From assembly GCA_036940085.1 (NCBI GenBank), contig JALLBK010000441.1:1-37528 (forward strand): a stretch of DNA of 37,528 nt, given 5' to 3'. The stretch is from Discostella pseudostelligera. Its lineage: Eukaryota > Bacillariophyta > Thalassiosirophyceae > Thalassiosirales > Thalassiosiraceae. Shown here piece after piece: positions 21,554 through 30,186 of this stretch. Under the pieces are notes generated by a model. The model was not told the DNA's origin and did not search any database. It saw nothing but the letters and a program-made list of their open reading frames with translations. The translations under genes and the position numbers were made by a program. The first letter of the stretch is position 1. Every line of letters starts with the position of its first letter.

Positions 21554-23782
21554 TCAAGGATTGGATTGGTTCGTCATCCATGCTGGGAGATTTCTACTCG
21601 CCCCACGTCCTCGCCCGCGTCCACGCCCCATGCCATGGACATCATCACTAACGGCACGTGCTGTATTCATTGAAGGAGGGTATGCGCTTGCTGCAGGATC
21701 GCCACTAGTAATGGGAGCATTATTTGCGTAGTTTTGATTTGGTTGGGCCACTGGAAAGTTCGAGTGGTTGTTGGAAGATATTCCTGTTCGATGAGTGTGA
21801 CTTTCTGCTTGCGGTGGAGCACCCAACGATGAGATTTCACCACTAGGGCCTCCGCTGCCTTGAATACCAACGAGCCGGTCATTTACTGAACTTTGCTCTT
21901 GTCTTACCATCCAAGCGGGTTTATTCACGTGAGCTCCGCGTCCTCTACCAATGCCGCTCGGGATAGCCGCCGATGCATGGCCAATCGCAACAGGTTGAGC
22001 GCTGGTCTCGAATGTTCCTCTGGCAGCCTTTTGAGGTCGACTCTCTCCATCATTGTGGTCTGAACTCCAGCCGCGCTTTAGCCCTTGCGCGTTGTATTCA
22101 TTGCGGTAATTAGTGTTTCCCTCTTGACTACGAGACTGGCGATATTTATCATCTCGGTAATCATCATGCCTACCTCTTGAATCATCGTATCGATAATCGT
22201 CTCTGTCTCCGTTTCTTGAGCCGCCACGGTGATAGGAACGATCTTCGTAGCGGCCAGAAATGTTACTGTCACGATACTGAGAAGAGTTATAATCTGATCC
22301 GGAAGAAGTTGAAGTGTAGCGGTCGCCCCCCGTGCAATGATTATTTTGCTGACGGTCCGGTGCATCCGACTCGGGTTGAGCCACATTGTGATTCAACATC
22401 TGCCTCGCAGAACTCCAAGTGCACTTAGATTTGATAGGCTGAGCATCATCTCGATTCCTTCCCCAGCCGGAATTATTTGATGCACTGACATTGGATGTGC
22501 TTAGACCTTGCCCGGTAGCAGACGAATTCCTGTCAAATGCATTACGATTGGAAGTGCCAATTTGAGGTGGTCCATTCGGAGAAAAAGTTCTGGCATCCGC
22601 TCGCCCTCCGCTACTTGAATTAATGGCCGAGTTCCCATCTCGCTTCCTCCCCCATCCGCCATCGTGATCTACAACAGGTCCCCCAGAAGTAGTATTTCTG
22701 TCAATAGATTGCACTCCATGCGAAGTTTCCTGAACAGGAAGAGGAGTAGGGTTAGTGTGCATCGGAGGAGGAGCAGCAGCAGTCTGCATCGGAGGAGGCG
22801 CGACAGTCCGCATTGCACCCTTTCTCATGGCAGCCAATCGAGCTTTTCTTGCATTATTCTGCGCATCATCTTGATCAGGCTTGGACGGTGTCCCTGCAGT
22901 ACCAGCAGTCGTAACCTCTTGAGCAGGCTTTGATGTGACGCTCGCTGAAGTAGTGTCCAATAGTGATACTGGTTTCTTCTTCTCTTTGAGGCTTTCTACA
23001 TGAGCCTCCACAACCGATAACTCCTGATCCAAAAACTGTGCCCGCACACCACATTGATCAACCACTTTACGAGCACTGGCAATATTGTGTAACCAATCCA
23101 ACCCAAAATTGGCCTTGGCTTTGTTCAAGCTCCCCGGCTTGACAATTTCTTTCAAGTCATCGGTGATAAAATGGAACAACGATCGAATAATCTTGACTGC
23201 AGTATAGTCCCCAAGTGATTCCGCACTACAATTCGACGAGCATACTTCCAACAATCGTTGAAAGGCATAATTCCACCATGGTCCAAACACTACCATCACC
23301 CCCTTGTCCTTATTTTTGAACATTCTATTTTTCACAGCCTTCTCAGATCGTCGTAGAAGCTCAATCTCAAATAGAATTTCTTCCTCAAAGTAACTCGTGT
23401 CGGAAGACACGCTACTAGTTTTGGGATCGTGGAGGTTGTAGATATCCCGCATGAAGAAACTCTTTTCTGCACCACTCTTGGGACGATATTTCTGATACGA
23501 TGGACGAGAGGATGATGATGGAGATCCACCAGCCGCTGCCGAAACTATCAACTCGATTGGTGCTTCGTTCAATAGCCGTTCGATGATTCGTGTCATGCAT
23601 TCTTCAGAGTAGATGCCATTGGTGGTGTACATCTGGATGTGGCATCGTTGAATTGCCTCAATCTCGTCGGATGTGAAGAAGCGGGCGATGACGGCGTCCT
23701 TGGTGCTGCTGGAATGGCCGCCACCATTATTATCATGACTCTCTTCCGAATCGGAGTCCTCGAGGACGTGTCGTCTTGACAT
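21554..23782 (-). CDS. unrecognised 742-aa protein, G/R-rich low-complexity C-terminal half
   Basis: A single exon on the minus strand with ATG at 23782. Residues about 1-260 look folded: an acidic Ser-rich start (RRHVLEDSDSEES), then FTSDEIEAIQRCHIQMY, a Ser-rich loop, FFMRDIYNL, and an alpha-helical part with VFGPWWNYAFQRLLEVC and IIRSLFHFITDDLKEIV. I do not recognise this region. From about 270 the protein is disordered, rich in Asn, Ser, Gly, Arg and Asp, with an Arg/Asp/Tyr-rich part. Two related motifs occur: GIGRGRG...PAWM near residues 609-625 and GRGRGRGASRNLPAWM near 720-735, at the C-terminus. GRGRG runs suggest RNA binding, so a role in RNA metabolism is plausible but inferred. 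Convergent with UTP20 (99 bp between stops). Confidence 0.8.
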   Translation of the reverse strand: MSRRHVLEDSDSEESHDNNGGGHSSSTKDAVIARFFTSDEIEAIQRCHIQMYTTNGIYSEECMTRIIERLLNEAPIELIVSAAAGGSPSSSSRPSYQKYRPKSGAEKSFFMRDIYNLHDPKTSSVSSDTSYFEEEILFEIELLRRSEKAVKNRMFKNKDKGVMVVFGPWWNYAFQRLLEVCSSNCSAESLGDYTAVKIIRSLFHFITDDLKEIVKPGSLNKAKANFGLDWLHNIASARKVVDQCGVRAQFLDQELSVVEAHVESLKEKKKPVSLLDTTSASVTSKPAQEVTTAGTAGTPSKPDQDDAQNNARKARLAAMRKGAMRTVAPPPMQTAAAPPPMHTNPTPLPVQETSHGVQSIDRNTTSGGPVVDHDGGWGRKRDGNSAINSSSGGRADARTFSPNGPPQIGTSNRNAFDRNSSATGQGLSTSNVSASNNSGWGRNRDDAQPIKSKCTWSSARQMLNHNVAQPESDAPDRQQNNHCTGGDRYTSTSSGSDYNSSQYRDSNISGRYEDRSYHRGGSRNGDRDDYRYDDSRGRHDDYRDDKYRQSRSQEGNTNYRNEYNAQGLKRGWSSDHNDGESRPQKAARGTFETSAQPVAIGHASAAIPSGIGRGRGAHVNKPAWMVRQEQSSVNDRLVGIQGSGGPSGEISSLGAPPQAESHTHRTGISSNNHSNFPVAQPNQNYANNAPITSGDPAASAYPPSMNTARAVSDDVHGMGRGRGRGRGASRNLPAWMTNQSNP

Positions 23783-24205
23783 GGCTGCTAGACTAGAGTG
23801 GAAATTGTTGGGGGGCTACACCAAAGATACGATATGGGAACGGATGGGATGCATGCTTTCGTCGATCGGCGTCGGTCGGCCGTGATGCCGCTAGATGCTA
23901 GATAGCTGACGGCCGCTCTCGACCGCTAGCTCCATGCCGGCGGCGGCACCTCCGTCGACGGACAGAAAGTTGGCGGGAGACGACAGCAACCAGCGGCGAT
24001 GATTCCACGTGGCAGGGATTTTGGCGGGAAATTTCCTTGAAGTGGAACAAAGATTTGGCGGGAACATCGGGCTGACGCATCGATCGATCGCATCACACTC
24101 ACACCGTCGCATCACCGTCCACCGCAACCATGACCATTGCCGCCGGAGACCGCCGGTATTGCCGCCACGATAAGTACCGCTACACCCGAGAGTGAGAAGA
24201 ATACC
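23783..24205. promoter_or_regulatory. divergent promoter: G/R-rich protein / GNAT
   Basis: 423 bp containing three E2F-like cores: 23969-23980 (GTTGGCGGGAGA), 24019-24031 (TTTTGGCGGGAAA) and 24054-24064 (TTTGGCGGGAA). One G-box is at 24006-24011. The G-box and the middle E2F core form the composite module with 17 bp start to start. A GATC-rich run (CATCGATCGATCGCATC) is at 24078-24094. An ATG at 24130 opens only a short frame ending in TGA before the GNAT start. Confidence 0.6.
24006..24031 (+). promoter_or_regulatory. composite G-box/E2F-like module
   Basis: CACGTGGCAGGGATTTTGGC leads into GGGAAA; CACGTG starts at 24006 and GGCGGGA at 24023, 17 bp apart. Confidence 0.55.
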
Positions 24206-25426
24206 ATGACGGAACGACCGAGGCGAAGGCGTAGCTATGCAATTATTGCCCTTGCCGTCGTCACAAATATCTATTCTACTGCAGGCGTGATAAGAGACAC
24301 ATCGCGTCGGCAATCTCGAACAAGTATTGGTACAACTTTATCTGAACGATTGCTGCATTCTCGAATATCTCCTACTTGTTTCATCGTTGGTGGCACTCGA
24401 TGTTGTCATCGATCCGGCAGCTTTGGTGAAACCAATATTTATCGTCGGCGTAGCTTACAAATTTACTCACAAGATGCAAGCAGAACATCAGTTACGAGAA
24501 GCAATGTGGTCAGCATTGATAGAGATCAGAGAGAATTCTTCATAACAGATGCTCAATTTGTCCGTAAGTGTGATCAATGTGAATGGATACAATCCGATAT
24601 CCATCTTAGTTGTGGCTGATCATTTATCTTGGATAACAATCTCTCTCTCTCTCTCGTGTCAATCAACCACTACTCATCAAAACAGACCTCGGACCAGCAG
24701 CTCGAATTCTCACNTCTCTCTCTCTCTCGTGTCAATCAACCACTACTCATCAAAACAGACCTCGGACCAGCAGCTCGAATTCTCACAGAAGAATTCTACT
24801 CCCAGAAGACGAATTTCATCACCTTCCAAATAGAACGACTTAAGACGGTCTTATCGTTGGAATCTACCTTTCCAAATAAACAAACTGTAATTCAAACAGA
24901 TAAAGCAAAACGATCTACATCCCTTCAAAAGATGATCGTGGCGTGCGATGCCAAAGATGGAAAAGTGGTTGGTTTTGCTGAAGTCGATGCACGTTCATTT
25001 CTTGGAAATACCAATAATATTAATGGAGATGGGGATAATGAATCGGAAGCAACGTCAGCAGCACTACAATATTCGACAGCGAACGATAGATCATCATCGA
25101 ATAATGAAATTCTTCGATCATACATGTACAACCTAGCCGTGGATAAGAAATGGAAACGGAAAGGCGTTGCCTCCGCTCTTGTACGGGCATGTGAACAGTT
25201 TGTATCAGATGCACATTCGGATTCATGCATGGAACGACGACTCTATCTCCGAGTGCGAAAATGCAACATTGCCGCAATCGCACTCTATGAAAGGTTGGGC
25301 TATCGAGAAATGGAGCCGGAAGAGATACAATTGTCTGCGGAAGATATTAATCGCGATTCATTGGAAGATGGTGAATTAATACTTTTTGTGAAGGATTTGA
25401 CGGATGACGATGAATGTACAGTGTGA
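24206..25426 (+). CDS. GNAT-family N-acetyltransferase, signal-peptide N-terminus (2 exons)
   Basis: Predicted acetyl-CoA-dependent N-acetyltransferase. Exons: 24206-24563 and 24759-25426, 341 aa. The junction (donor GTAAGT, acceptor AAAACAG) joins DAQFV to HLGPAARILTEEFY in frame. Residues about 8-27 (SYAIIALAVVTNIYSTAG after four Arg) look like a signal peptide, so plastid or secretory targeting is possible. The GNAT core has VVGFAEVDAR, then YMYNLAVDKKWKRKGVASAL with an Arg/Lys-x-x-Gly-x-Ala acetyl-CoA loop, and LRVRKCNIAAIALYERLGYRE. The substrate cannot be read from sequence; RimI-like or plastid GNAT are options. The region holds a 72-bp duplication around an N (24642-24786): the acceptor and start of exon 2 appear twice, almost surely an assembly error. 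Removing one copy shortens the intron from 195 to 122 bp without changing the protein. Confidence 0.85.
24642..24786. repeat. exact 72-bp duplication flanking one N (assembly join)
   Basis: Bases 24642-24713 and 24715-24786 are identical by reading: both start in a (TC)n run, contain CGTGTCAATCAACCACTACT and end at CGAATTCTCAC. The single N is at 24714. This is the pattern of two contigs whose overlap was butted together instead of merged. Confidence 0.9.
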
Positions 25427-25535
25427 TTCGTAATATTTACTTGGTAGGAGTTTGATCATATTCGCAGTGGAACCGAACTATCATAAACAATTTCTTACAT
25501 ATGACCATTCTTTGTTCGTCGTGTGTTTTGCACAC

Positions 25536-26471
25536 TCAGTCCTTGACACCAACAAGGATTTCCGCATCTAGTCCATTCGCTTTCATCGGACCAAAGATCA
25601 TATCTAACGTAACTCCTTTACTTCCTAACTCGGGTACCTTTGCATCACAGCCCAGTGAATAAAAATCTTCATTCTCGGTACTCGTCGTATACGTGATAAT
25701 GCATCTCATCCCTGCTCCCTTGGCAGCTTTCAACCCAACAATGCTATCCTCAACGACGACACACCGCGATGGATCAATGTTCAATCTCTCGGCCGCCGTA
25801 GTGTATATGAGAGGATCGGGTTTCAGTTTTGATACATCATCCCCCAGTATGCATACATCTAATTTCTTCCGCCGTTCTTCTCCGAGTGTAACATCAAGGA
25901 CCTTCGTTACTGCCTCTTTCGTGGATGCACTACAAACACCCACTCGAATGTTCTCATTTGCCAATGCCTCGTCCATCAATTCGAGTACACCCGGTCGAGC
26001 CTTGGCCTTTTCTGCAATCAAATCTTTATACAAGTTTGTTTTCCTGGCCTGAAGTCGATCGACTAAATCTTGTTCCTCTTCTGGCGTGGTAGGGGCGGGC
26101 TTGCCGTCCTCAAATGTGGGAAATGCCTTGGTTGTGTTTCGAAAGTGGAAGAACATCTTGTTCTTCCCGCCTCCGACTGTATTCTGAAGAATATCATAGT
26201 ATGCGACTGTCCACTCTACGGGTTCATCGGCGATTTTTAGGTTGAACTCGTTGAATGCCGTATTGTATGCAAGCCGATGCAGCTCTTCAGTCTCAATGAT
26301 GACACCGTCGCAGTCGAATAGCAATGCATACTGCTGACTCTCTACCGATGCCGATAGCGATATATCACGAACGCCATGTCGGAGGCGATGGCAATTACTT
26401 GGTGATGTGACGAAGCCCTCGACGCCGCTTAGGGCAATAAATACCACTGCTACCAGAGATGTCGGCTTCAT
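25536..26471 (-). CDS. plastid HAD phosphatase, CbbY type
   Basis: HAD-superfamily sugar phosphatase. The closest family is plastid CbbY, which removes the Rubisco inhibitor xylulose-1,5-bisphosphate. Start ATG at 26471; an upstream extension begins only at GTG. The N-terminus (MKPTSLVAVVFIALSGVEGF) is a signal peptide ending in a Phe, as in the diatom ASAFAP-type motif, followed by a Ser/Arg-rich transit-like stretch. The catalytic loop YALLFDCDGVIIETE has nucleophile Asp53 and acid/base Asp55. Cap residues include NTVGGGKNKMFFHF and RPGVLELMDEAL. Core motif II is VCSAS; motif III/IV is KLKPDPLIY and CVVVEDSIVGLKAAKGAGM. The protein is 311 aa, as in the plant family. Divergent from the parvulin gene, also plastid-type. 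Substrate inferred from family resemblance. Confidence 0.9.
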   Translation of the reverse strand: MKPTSLVAVVFIALSGVEGFVTSPSNCHRLRHGVRDISLSASVESQQYALLFDCDGVIIETEELHRLAYNTAFNEFNLKIADEPVEWTVAYYDILQNTVGGGKNKMFFHFRNTTKAFPTFEDGKPAPTTPEEEQDLVDRLQARKTNLYKDLIAEKAKARPGVLELMDEALANENIRVGVCSASTKEAVTKVLDVTLGEERRKKLDVCILGDDVSKLKPDPLIYTTAAERLNIDPSRCVVVEDSIVGLKAAKGAGMRCIITYTTSTENEDFYSLGCDAKVPELGSKGVTLDMIFGPMKANGLDAEILVGVKD

Positions 26472-26736
26472 GGTCTCCGCTTTTATCTCCCCGCGAGTTA
26501 TGGCCGATGAAGATGACAAACGCTTTTGCTCTCTTATCTTTGCTTTGCTTTGCTTTGCTTGGTGTGTTGCGACAGACAGACCAAAAGATCCATTGAACAC
26601 GTACGCGTGCTGATTCCCACCGTATGTGGCCTTGAAGATCCGTCGGTGTCAGCAAAACAGCAACACATAATAGTACTCAGTATCAGTATCTAGATACTAC
26701 ACTCCAATTTCGCACCTCGCCACCGCCACCACTACA
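26472..26736. promoter_or_regulatory. divergent promoter: CbbY / parvulin
   Basis: 265 bp between two plastid-type genes. It contains a (TTTGC)4 microsatellite at 26539-26558, CACGTACGCGTG at 26598-26609, and a perfect 14-bp palindrome AGTATCTAGATACT at 26685-26698, 39 bp before the parvulin ATG. It lacks the GGCGGGA and CACGTG cores seen elsewhere. Confidence 0.35.
26539..26558. repeat. (TTTGC)4 microsatellite
   Basis: Four exact TTTGC units in the parvulin/CbbY gap, just upstream (minus strand) of the CbbY start. Confidence 0.8.
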
Positions 26737-27213
26737 ATGATGAATCGCCTCCTCCTCGCCCTCCTCTCCGTCCTTATCATCGGAAGTGCATCCGCCTTCG
26801 CCCCCAACTCCGCTCCCAACAATGTCATTCGTCACTCCACTATCGAAACACAACACTACAACCTCATCGACACCATCTCATCCGTCTACAACAATTGGGG
26901 AAAGAAGGCCACGGCTTCACACATCTTATTCCGACCCAGTCAATTCCCCGAAGATGAGGCACGGGTAAAGCTACTTGAAATTAAAGCGGAGGTTGGTAAT
27001 GATCCGGACAAGTTTGCCGCGGCGGCCAAAGAGTGGAGTGGATGTCCCTCGGCGAAGGATGGAGGTAATCTTGGAGAGTTTGGACCTGGTATGATGGTGA
27101 AGAATTTCGATGCCGTTTGTTTTAATGAAGATGTGGGTGTGGTACATGGACCGGTGTCGACGCAATTTGGAGAGCATTTGATTTTGGTCACGAAGCGCAC
27201 GGGAGAGAACTAA
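26737..27213 (+). CDS. plastid parvulin-type peptidyl-prolyl isomerase
   Basis: A small PpiC/rotamase-type prolyl isomerase. The N-terminus (MMNRLLLALLSVLIIGSASAFAP) is a signal peptide whose cleavage region reads exactly ASAFAP at residues 18-23, the canonical diatom bipartite plastid signal. The parvulin domain covers about residues 58-156: TASHILF, then EDEARVKLLEIKAEV, FAAAAKEWSGCPSAKDGGNLGEFGPGMMVKNFDAVCFN, VHGPVSTQFGEHLILVTKR. The family's conserved His (SHIL), GGxLG and FG(x)H elements are all present. Total 158 aa, a lone parvulin domain as in E. coli PpiC. Expected to act in the stroma; client unknown. Confidence 0.93.
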   Translation: MMNRLLLALLSVLIIGSASAFAPNSAPNNVIRHSTIETQHYNLIDTISSVYNNWGKKATASHILFRPSQFPEDEARVKLLEIKAEVGNDPDKFAAAAKEWSGCPSAKDGGNLGEFGPGMMVKNFDAVCFNEDVGVVHGPVSTQFGEHLILVTKRTGEN

Positions 27214-27815
27214 ATGGTTTGTATGGTATCGATGCTGTTAGTTTAGCGGAACAAAGAACCAACGTTTTGGTGTGCAGATCCAATCAACATGTTTTGAAGG
27301 GTTATATCTACCATAAAATCGACGGCTAATATTATTTTGCTCCGCATTGAGAATAGTGAACAAGGAAGTAAACATGAATTGAAATTATCCTTGACTGTTT
27401 TCAGAGAACAGCGCAGTAGAGTGCCACCAACACCGGTGGAACAGGAGTTAATTGAACAGAGATGATTGAGGTACGATATCTGTCTCATCTCTCCTGTTCC
27501 TGATGCCTTCCATTATTGTGGAGTGTGGAGGGAGAAGAGGATGGAAGATGGAAGGTCGAGTGAAGTGGCCGCCTATTCTTCAAGCACTTACACGTGGCAG
27601 ATATTTTGGCGGGAGGGGATTTGGCGGGAAAGCTCGTTGCAGGGGAATGGCGGGAAGGAAGGGAAAGCGATATTGGCGATACAAAAATGGCGGGAACCAT
27701 CGCCACCAACCAATATCTAAAAAATCTACAATCTGACCACAAAAAATCCAAACCAAACACACCATAGCCGAGCTCTGGTAGGAGCCGTAGCAGTGATAGC
27801 CTCTCCTCCCAAACC
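27214..27815. promoter_or_regulatory. intergenic region and SRRM2-like promoter
   Basis: 602 bp. The left 350 bp is parvulin 3' flank in which I see no gene. From 27581 a G-box (CAAGCACTTACACGTGGCAG, 27581-27600) is followed by E2F-like cores at 27604-27616, 27619-27630, 27647-27656 and 27686-27697, all GGCGGGA on the plus strand. The first pair has 17 bp between starts. The 20-bp G-box context is identical to 2901-2920. The module ends about 120 bp before the SRRM2-like start. Confidence 0.6.
27591..27616 (+). promoter_or_regulatory. composite G-box/E2F-like module
   Basis: CACGTG starts at 27591 and GGCGGGA at 27608, 17 bp apart; three further GGCGGGA sites follow within 85 bp. Confidence 0.55.
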
Positions 27816-30038
27816 ATGTACAACGGCATCGGCCTCGCCTCCGTCCGGGGCACAGCCACCTCCGGACACGTCCAATTCAATGCCGGTCACGTCCGTAACT
27901 CCTCGTCATGGCAACGCACGTGGAGGAATGCCAACGCGGGCAGCGGCGGCGGCTTTGGTGGTGGTGGTGGTGGTGGCCGTGGCCGTGGGGAGAGCAGTCG
28001 TAACAAGCTACTCACCGACGAGGCCATCAAGGAGGGCACTCAATCATTGGCCTTGCATGAGAAAAAACGACAGCTGGAGGTGCGGCTGTTGGAATTGCGT
28101 GATCAATTAGAAGAAGAGGGGAGGATGAATGATACTGACATTGACAAAGAGATCGAATGGGAACGCAAACAAACATTAGATAGATGGGAGAAGGAGGAGG
28201 AGGACAGAAGAGCTCATTTGTTGAGACAGCAGCAGATACAACAAAGCGATGCAATCGAAGAGGAGGACGGAGAGGGGGGCATCAAATTGATCACCGAAGA
28301 TGGCGAGAAGGAGTCTGATGTTGCTGGAAATGACGAGGGCAGTGAGGAGGGGAAACATGAAGAAAATAAGAATGTCAATCGCCATCTCCCACCGACACGG
28401 CAACGTCGGTGGGATAATCCTCTGCCTTCCGATAGGATGGGGCGTCGAGATAACAACAGTCAAAATTACAATCGCGAACGCGGCGCACCACAGCGAGGAG
28501 GAGGGGTAGGTCGAGGTCGTGGTGGCACTAATGCCCAGGCACAACAAGTCTTCCAACAAAAACGCAATGAACGTCTACGTAACGCATTTGGCATCTCCGA
28601 CGACACACACAAGGAGGGGGAGGCATTCAATCGGGAATTACAGCATGCCAAAAAAATGGAAAAGCAGAAAGAGAAGGAGTTGCAAGAGAAGGCGGCAAGG
28701 AAGCTGGAGCGGCAAAGGATTCGAGAGGAGAGGAGGAATGCTAAGAAGGCGAAACATGGGGGGAAAGGAAGAGATAATGACGATGGTGATGAAGGGAGGA
28801 GGAGGAAGAAGAAAAGGGATAATAAGCGCACGATGAGGAGACGCTCCCCGAGCACATCCAGTGGAAGCGAGAGCTCGAGTTCCTACACCTCATCATCATC
28901 CTCTGGCAGCGTCAGTGGCCGCAGCAGTACATCATATTCTTCCTCATCCTACTCCAGCGATAGTCGAAGAGGAAGGGATCGCAAATTCAGTCGGGGCCGC
29001 GAGAGAGGTCGACGCGGAAGGCGAAGCTACAGCAGCTCCCCGTCACGGAGTCGGAGTATTGAGAGCAACTCATCGCGTTCCAGATCGGGCAGTCGGAATG
29101 CGAAGCACCGCTCGATGAAGGATGCAAACTCACGCCATCGCCGTAGTAGTTCCAATGGCAGCGTTAGCGTCGATCCCCCATCAAAAAAGCAGTCGAATAT
29201 GCGGGAGGAGGAGGCATCGAGGTCGTCATCACCAAAATCACGCTCCAATTATCGTGACAAGAAGCATCCGAGCATGAATGATGAGATTAGCGAGGACCAA
29301 ACATCAAGGTCACCACCACCTATTGGCGAACGAAAGAGTGAACCCGTCGCCGACGGTCCGGGGGCACCCTCCCCTCCGATCCCACCGGCATCATCTCATG
29401 GTGGTAATTCATGCAATGATGATGAGAAAGTTGTGGAAGATGATGAGGGTAATGATTTCAAGAGTGAGGGAGCACCTCGAAATAGTCGACGTAGTAGGTG
29501 GGGTGACAAGCTAGTCTCAGAGAAGCAGGAGAAGTCGCAGAGCCCACCGGCTGCTACTTCCAGAATTCCGGAGAATGCGGGAGATAAGAAAAGTAGTAAT
29601 CGTTCGCCATCTCAACCATCTCGTGAGGCAAAGGAAGCCAGTCAATCATCATCTCGTCGTGACAGAACGCGATCGAGTGGCCCTGCACGTGGCACGAGGG
29701 AGAATAGACGGGCACCATCCTACTCGCGTAGTCCCAGCGGCAGTAGCAGGAGTAGTAGCGCCAGCAGTCGAAGCTACAGTAGTGATGACAGTCAGCAAAG
29801 TGTGAGCGTTAGCAGGAGTAGGAGAGGAAGTCGTTCACCTTCCCCTCCACAGAATCGAAAGGCCAGAAATCTAAAGAGGAAACAATCGTCACCATCACGT
29901 TCTCGATCCCGATCGGATTCTGCTCCTAGGCGTCGTGAAAAGAAAGTGAGAGGTAGACGAAGTCCTTCGTATTCTAGTGATAGTCGAAGCAGGAGTCGCA
30001 GTCTTAGTAATGATGACGATGGTGCTCGTCGTAAATGA
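27816..30038 (+). CDS. SRRM2: SRRM2/Cwc21-type splicing factor with RS-rich tail
   Basis: Spliceosome-associated protein that contacts Prp8/Snu114 in the active spliceosome (Cwc21 in yeast, SRRM2/SRm300 in human). The start MYNGIGLASVRGTATSGHVQ closely matches the family's near-invariant N-terminus ([20 protein letters not shown]). A Gly run (about 44-58) precedes the cwf21 helix pair at about 78-122 (LALHEKKRQLEVRLLELRDQLEEEG). NERLRNAFGIS at about 250 is a second conserved motif. The rest, about 300-740, is a long RS/SR-rich and Lys/Glu-rich region with many SRSRS repeats, typical of splicing cofactors. Single exon, 740 aa, between cwf21-only Cwc21 and the much larger human SRRM2. Identity is firm at the N-terminus; the RS region is low complexity. 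Confidence 0.93.
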   Translation: MYNGIGLASVRGTATSGHVQFNAGHVRNSSSWQRTWRNANAGSGGGFGGGGGGGRGRGESSRNKLLTDEAIKEGTQSLALHEKKRQLEVRLLELRDQLEEEGRMNDTDIDKEIEWERKQTLDRWEKEEEDRRAHLLRQQQIQQSDAIEEEDGEGGIKLITEDGEKESDVAGNDEGSEEGKHEENKNVNRHLPPTRQRRWDNPLPSDRMGRRDNNSQNYNRERGAPQRGGGVGRGRGGTNAQAQQVFQQKRNERLRNAFGISDDTHKEGEAFNRELQHAKKMEKQKEKELQEKAARKLERQRIREERRNAKKAKHGGKGRDNDDGDEGRRRKKKRDNKRTMRRRSPSTSSGSESSSSYTSSSSSGSVSGRSSTSYSSSSYSSDSRRGRDRKFSRGRERGRRGRRSYSSSPSRSRSIESNSSRSRSGSRNAKHRSMKDANSRHRRSSSNGSVSVDPPSKKQSNMREEEASRSSSPKSRSNYRDKKHPSMNDEISEDQTSRSPPPIGERKSEPVADGPGAPSPPIPPASSHGGNSCNDDEKVVEDDEGNDFKSEGAPRNSRRSRWGDKLVSEKQEKSQSPPAATSRIPENAGDKKSSNRSPSQPSREAKEASQSSSRRDRTRSSGPARGTRENRRAPSYSRSPSGSSRSSSASSRSYSSDDSQQSVSVSRSRRGSRSPSPPQNRKARNLKRKQSSPSRSRSRSDSAPRRREKKVRGRRSPSYSSDSRSRSRSLSNDDDGARRK

Positions 30039-30186
30039 AGGATGGGGCCAGATATGCAGTGCTGGGGTAAGATGGAGGGGTAATTACTACTAGAAATACA
30101 ATCATTCTATTGAGCAAATAGGTGTTCGCACTACACAATTATTTTTCATAGCGGGCGTCCATCGAATGCAACTCAGTAGCCGTTCA

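Noticed and set aside
24130..24205. ATG at 24130 as GNAT start
   Set aside because: It is out of frame and meets a TGA before 24206.
27485..27880. 131-codon antisense frame over the SRRM2-like promoter
   Set aside because: It covers the repeated G-box/GGCGGGA elements and the start of a firm gene on the other strand.
28466..28855. Antisense frames within the SRRM2-like gene
   Set aside because: Shadow frames caused by RS/Lys-Glu repeats in the true gene.
29686..29694. CACGTGGCA inside SRRM2 coding sequence, and other coding CACGTG (7674, 10737, 21926)
   Set aside because: None has a GGCGGGA partner at 16-17 bp, and all are within coding exons; chance occurrences.
30039..30186. Possible structured RNA in the SRRM2/MBL gap
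   Set aside because: Only 148 bp of AT-rich 3' flank between convergent genes; no tRNA or snoRNA box pattern found by eye.
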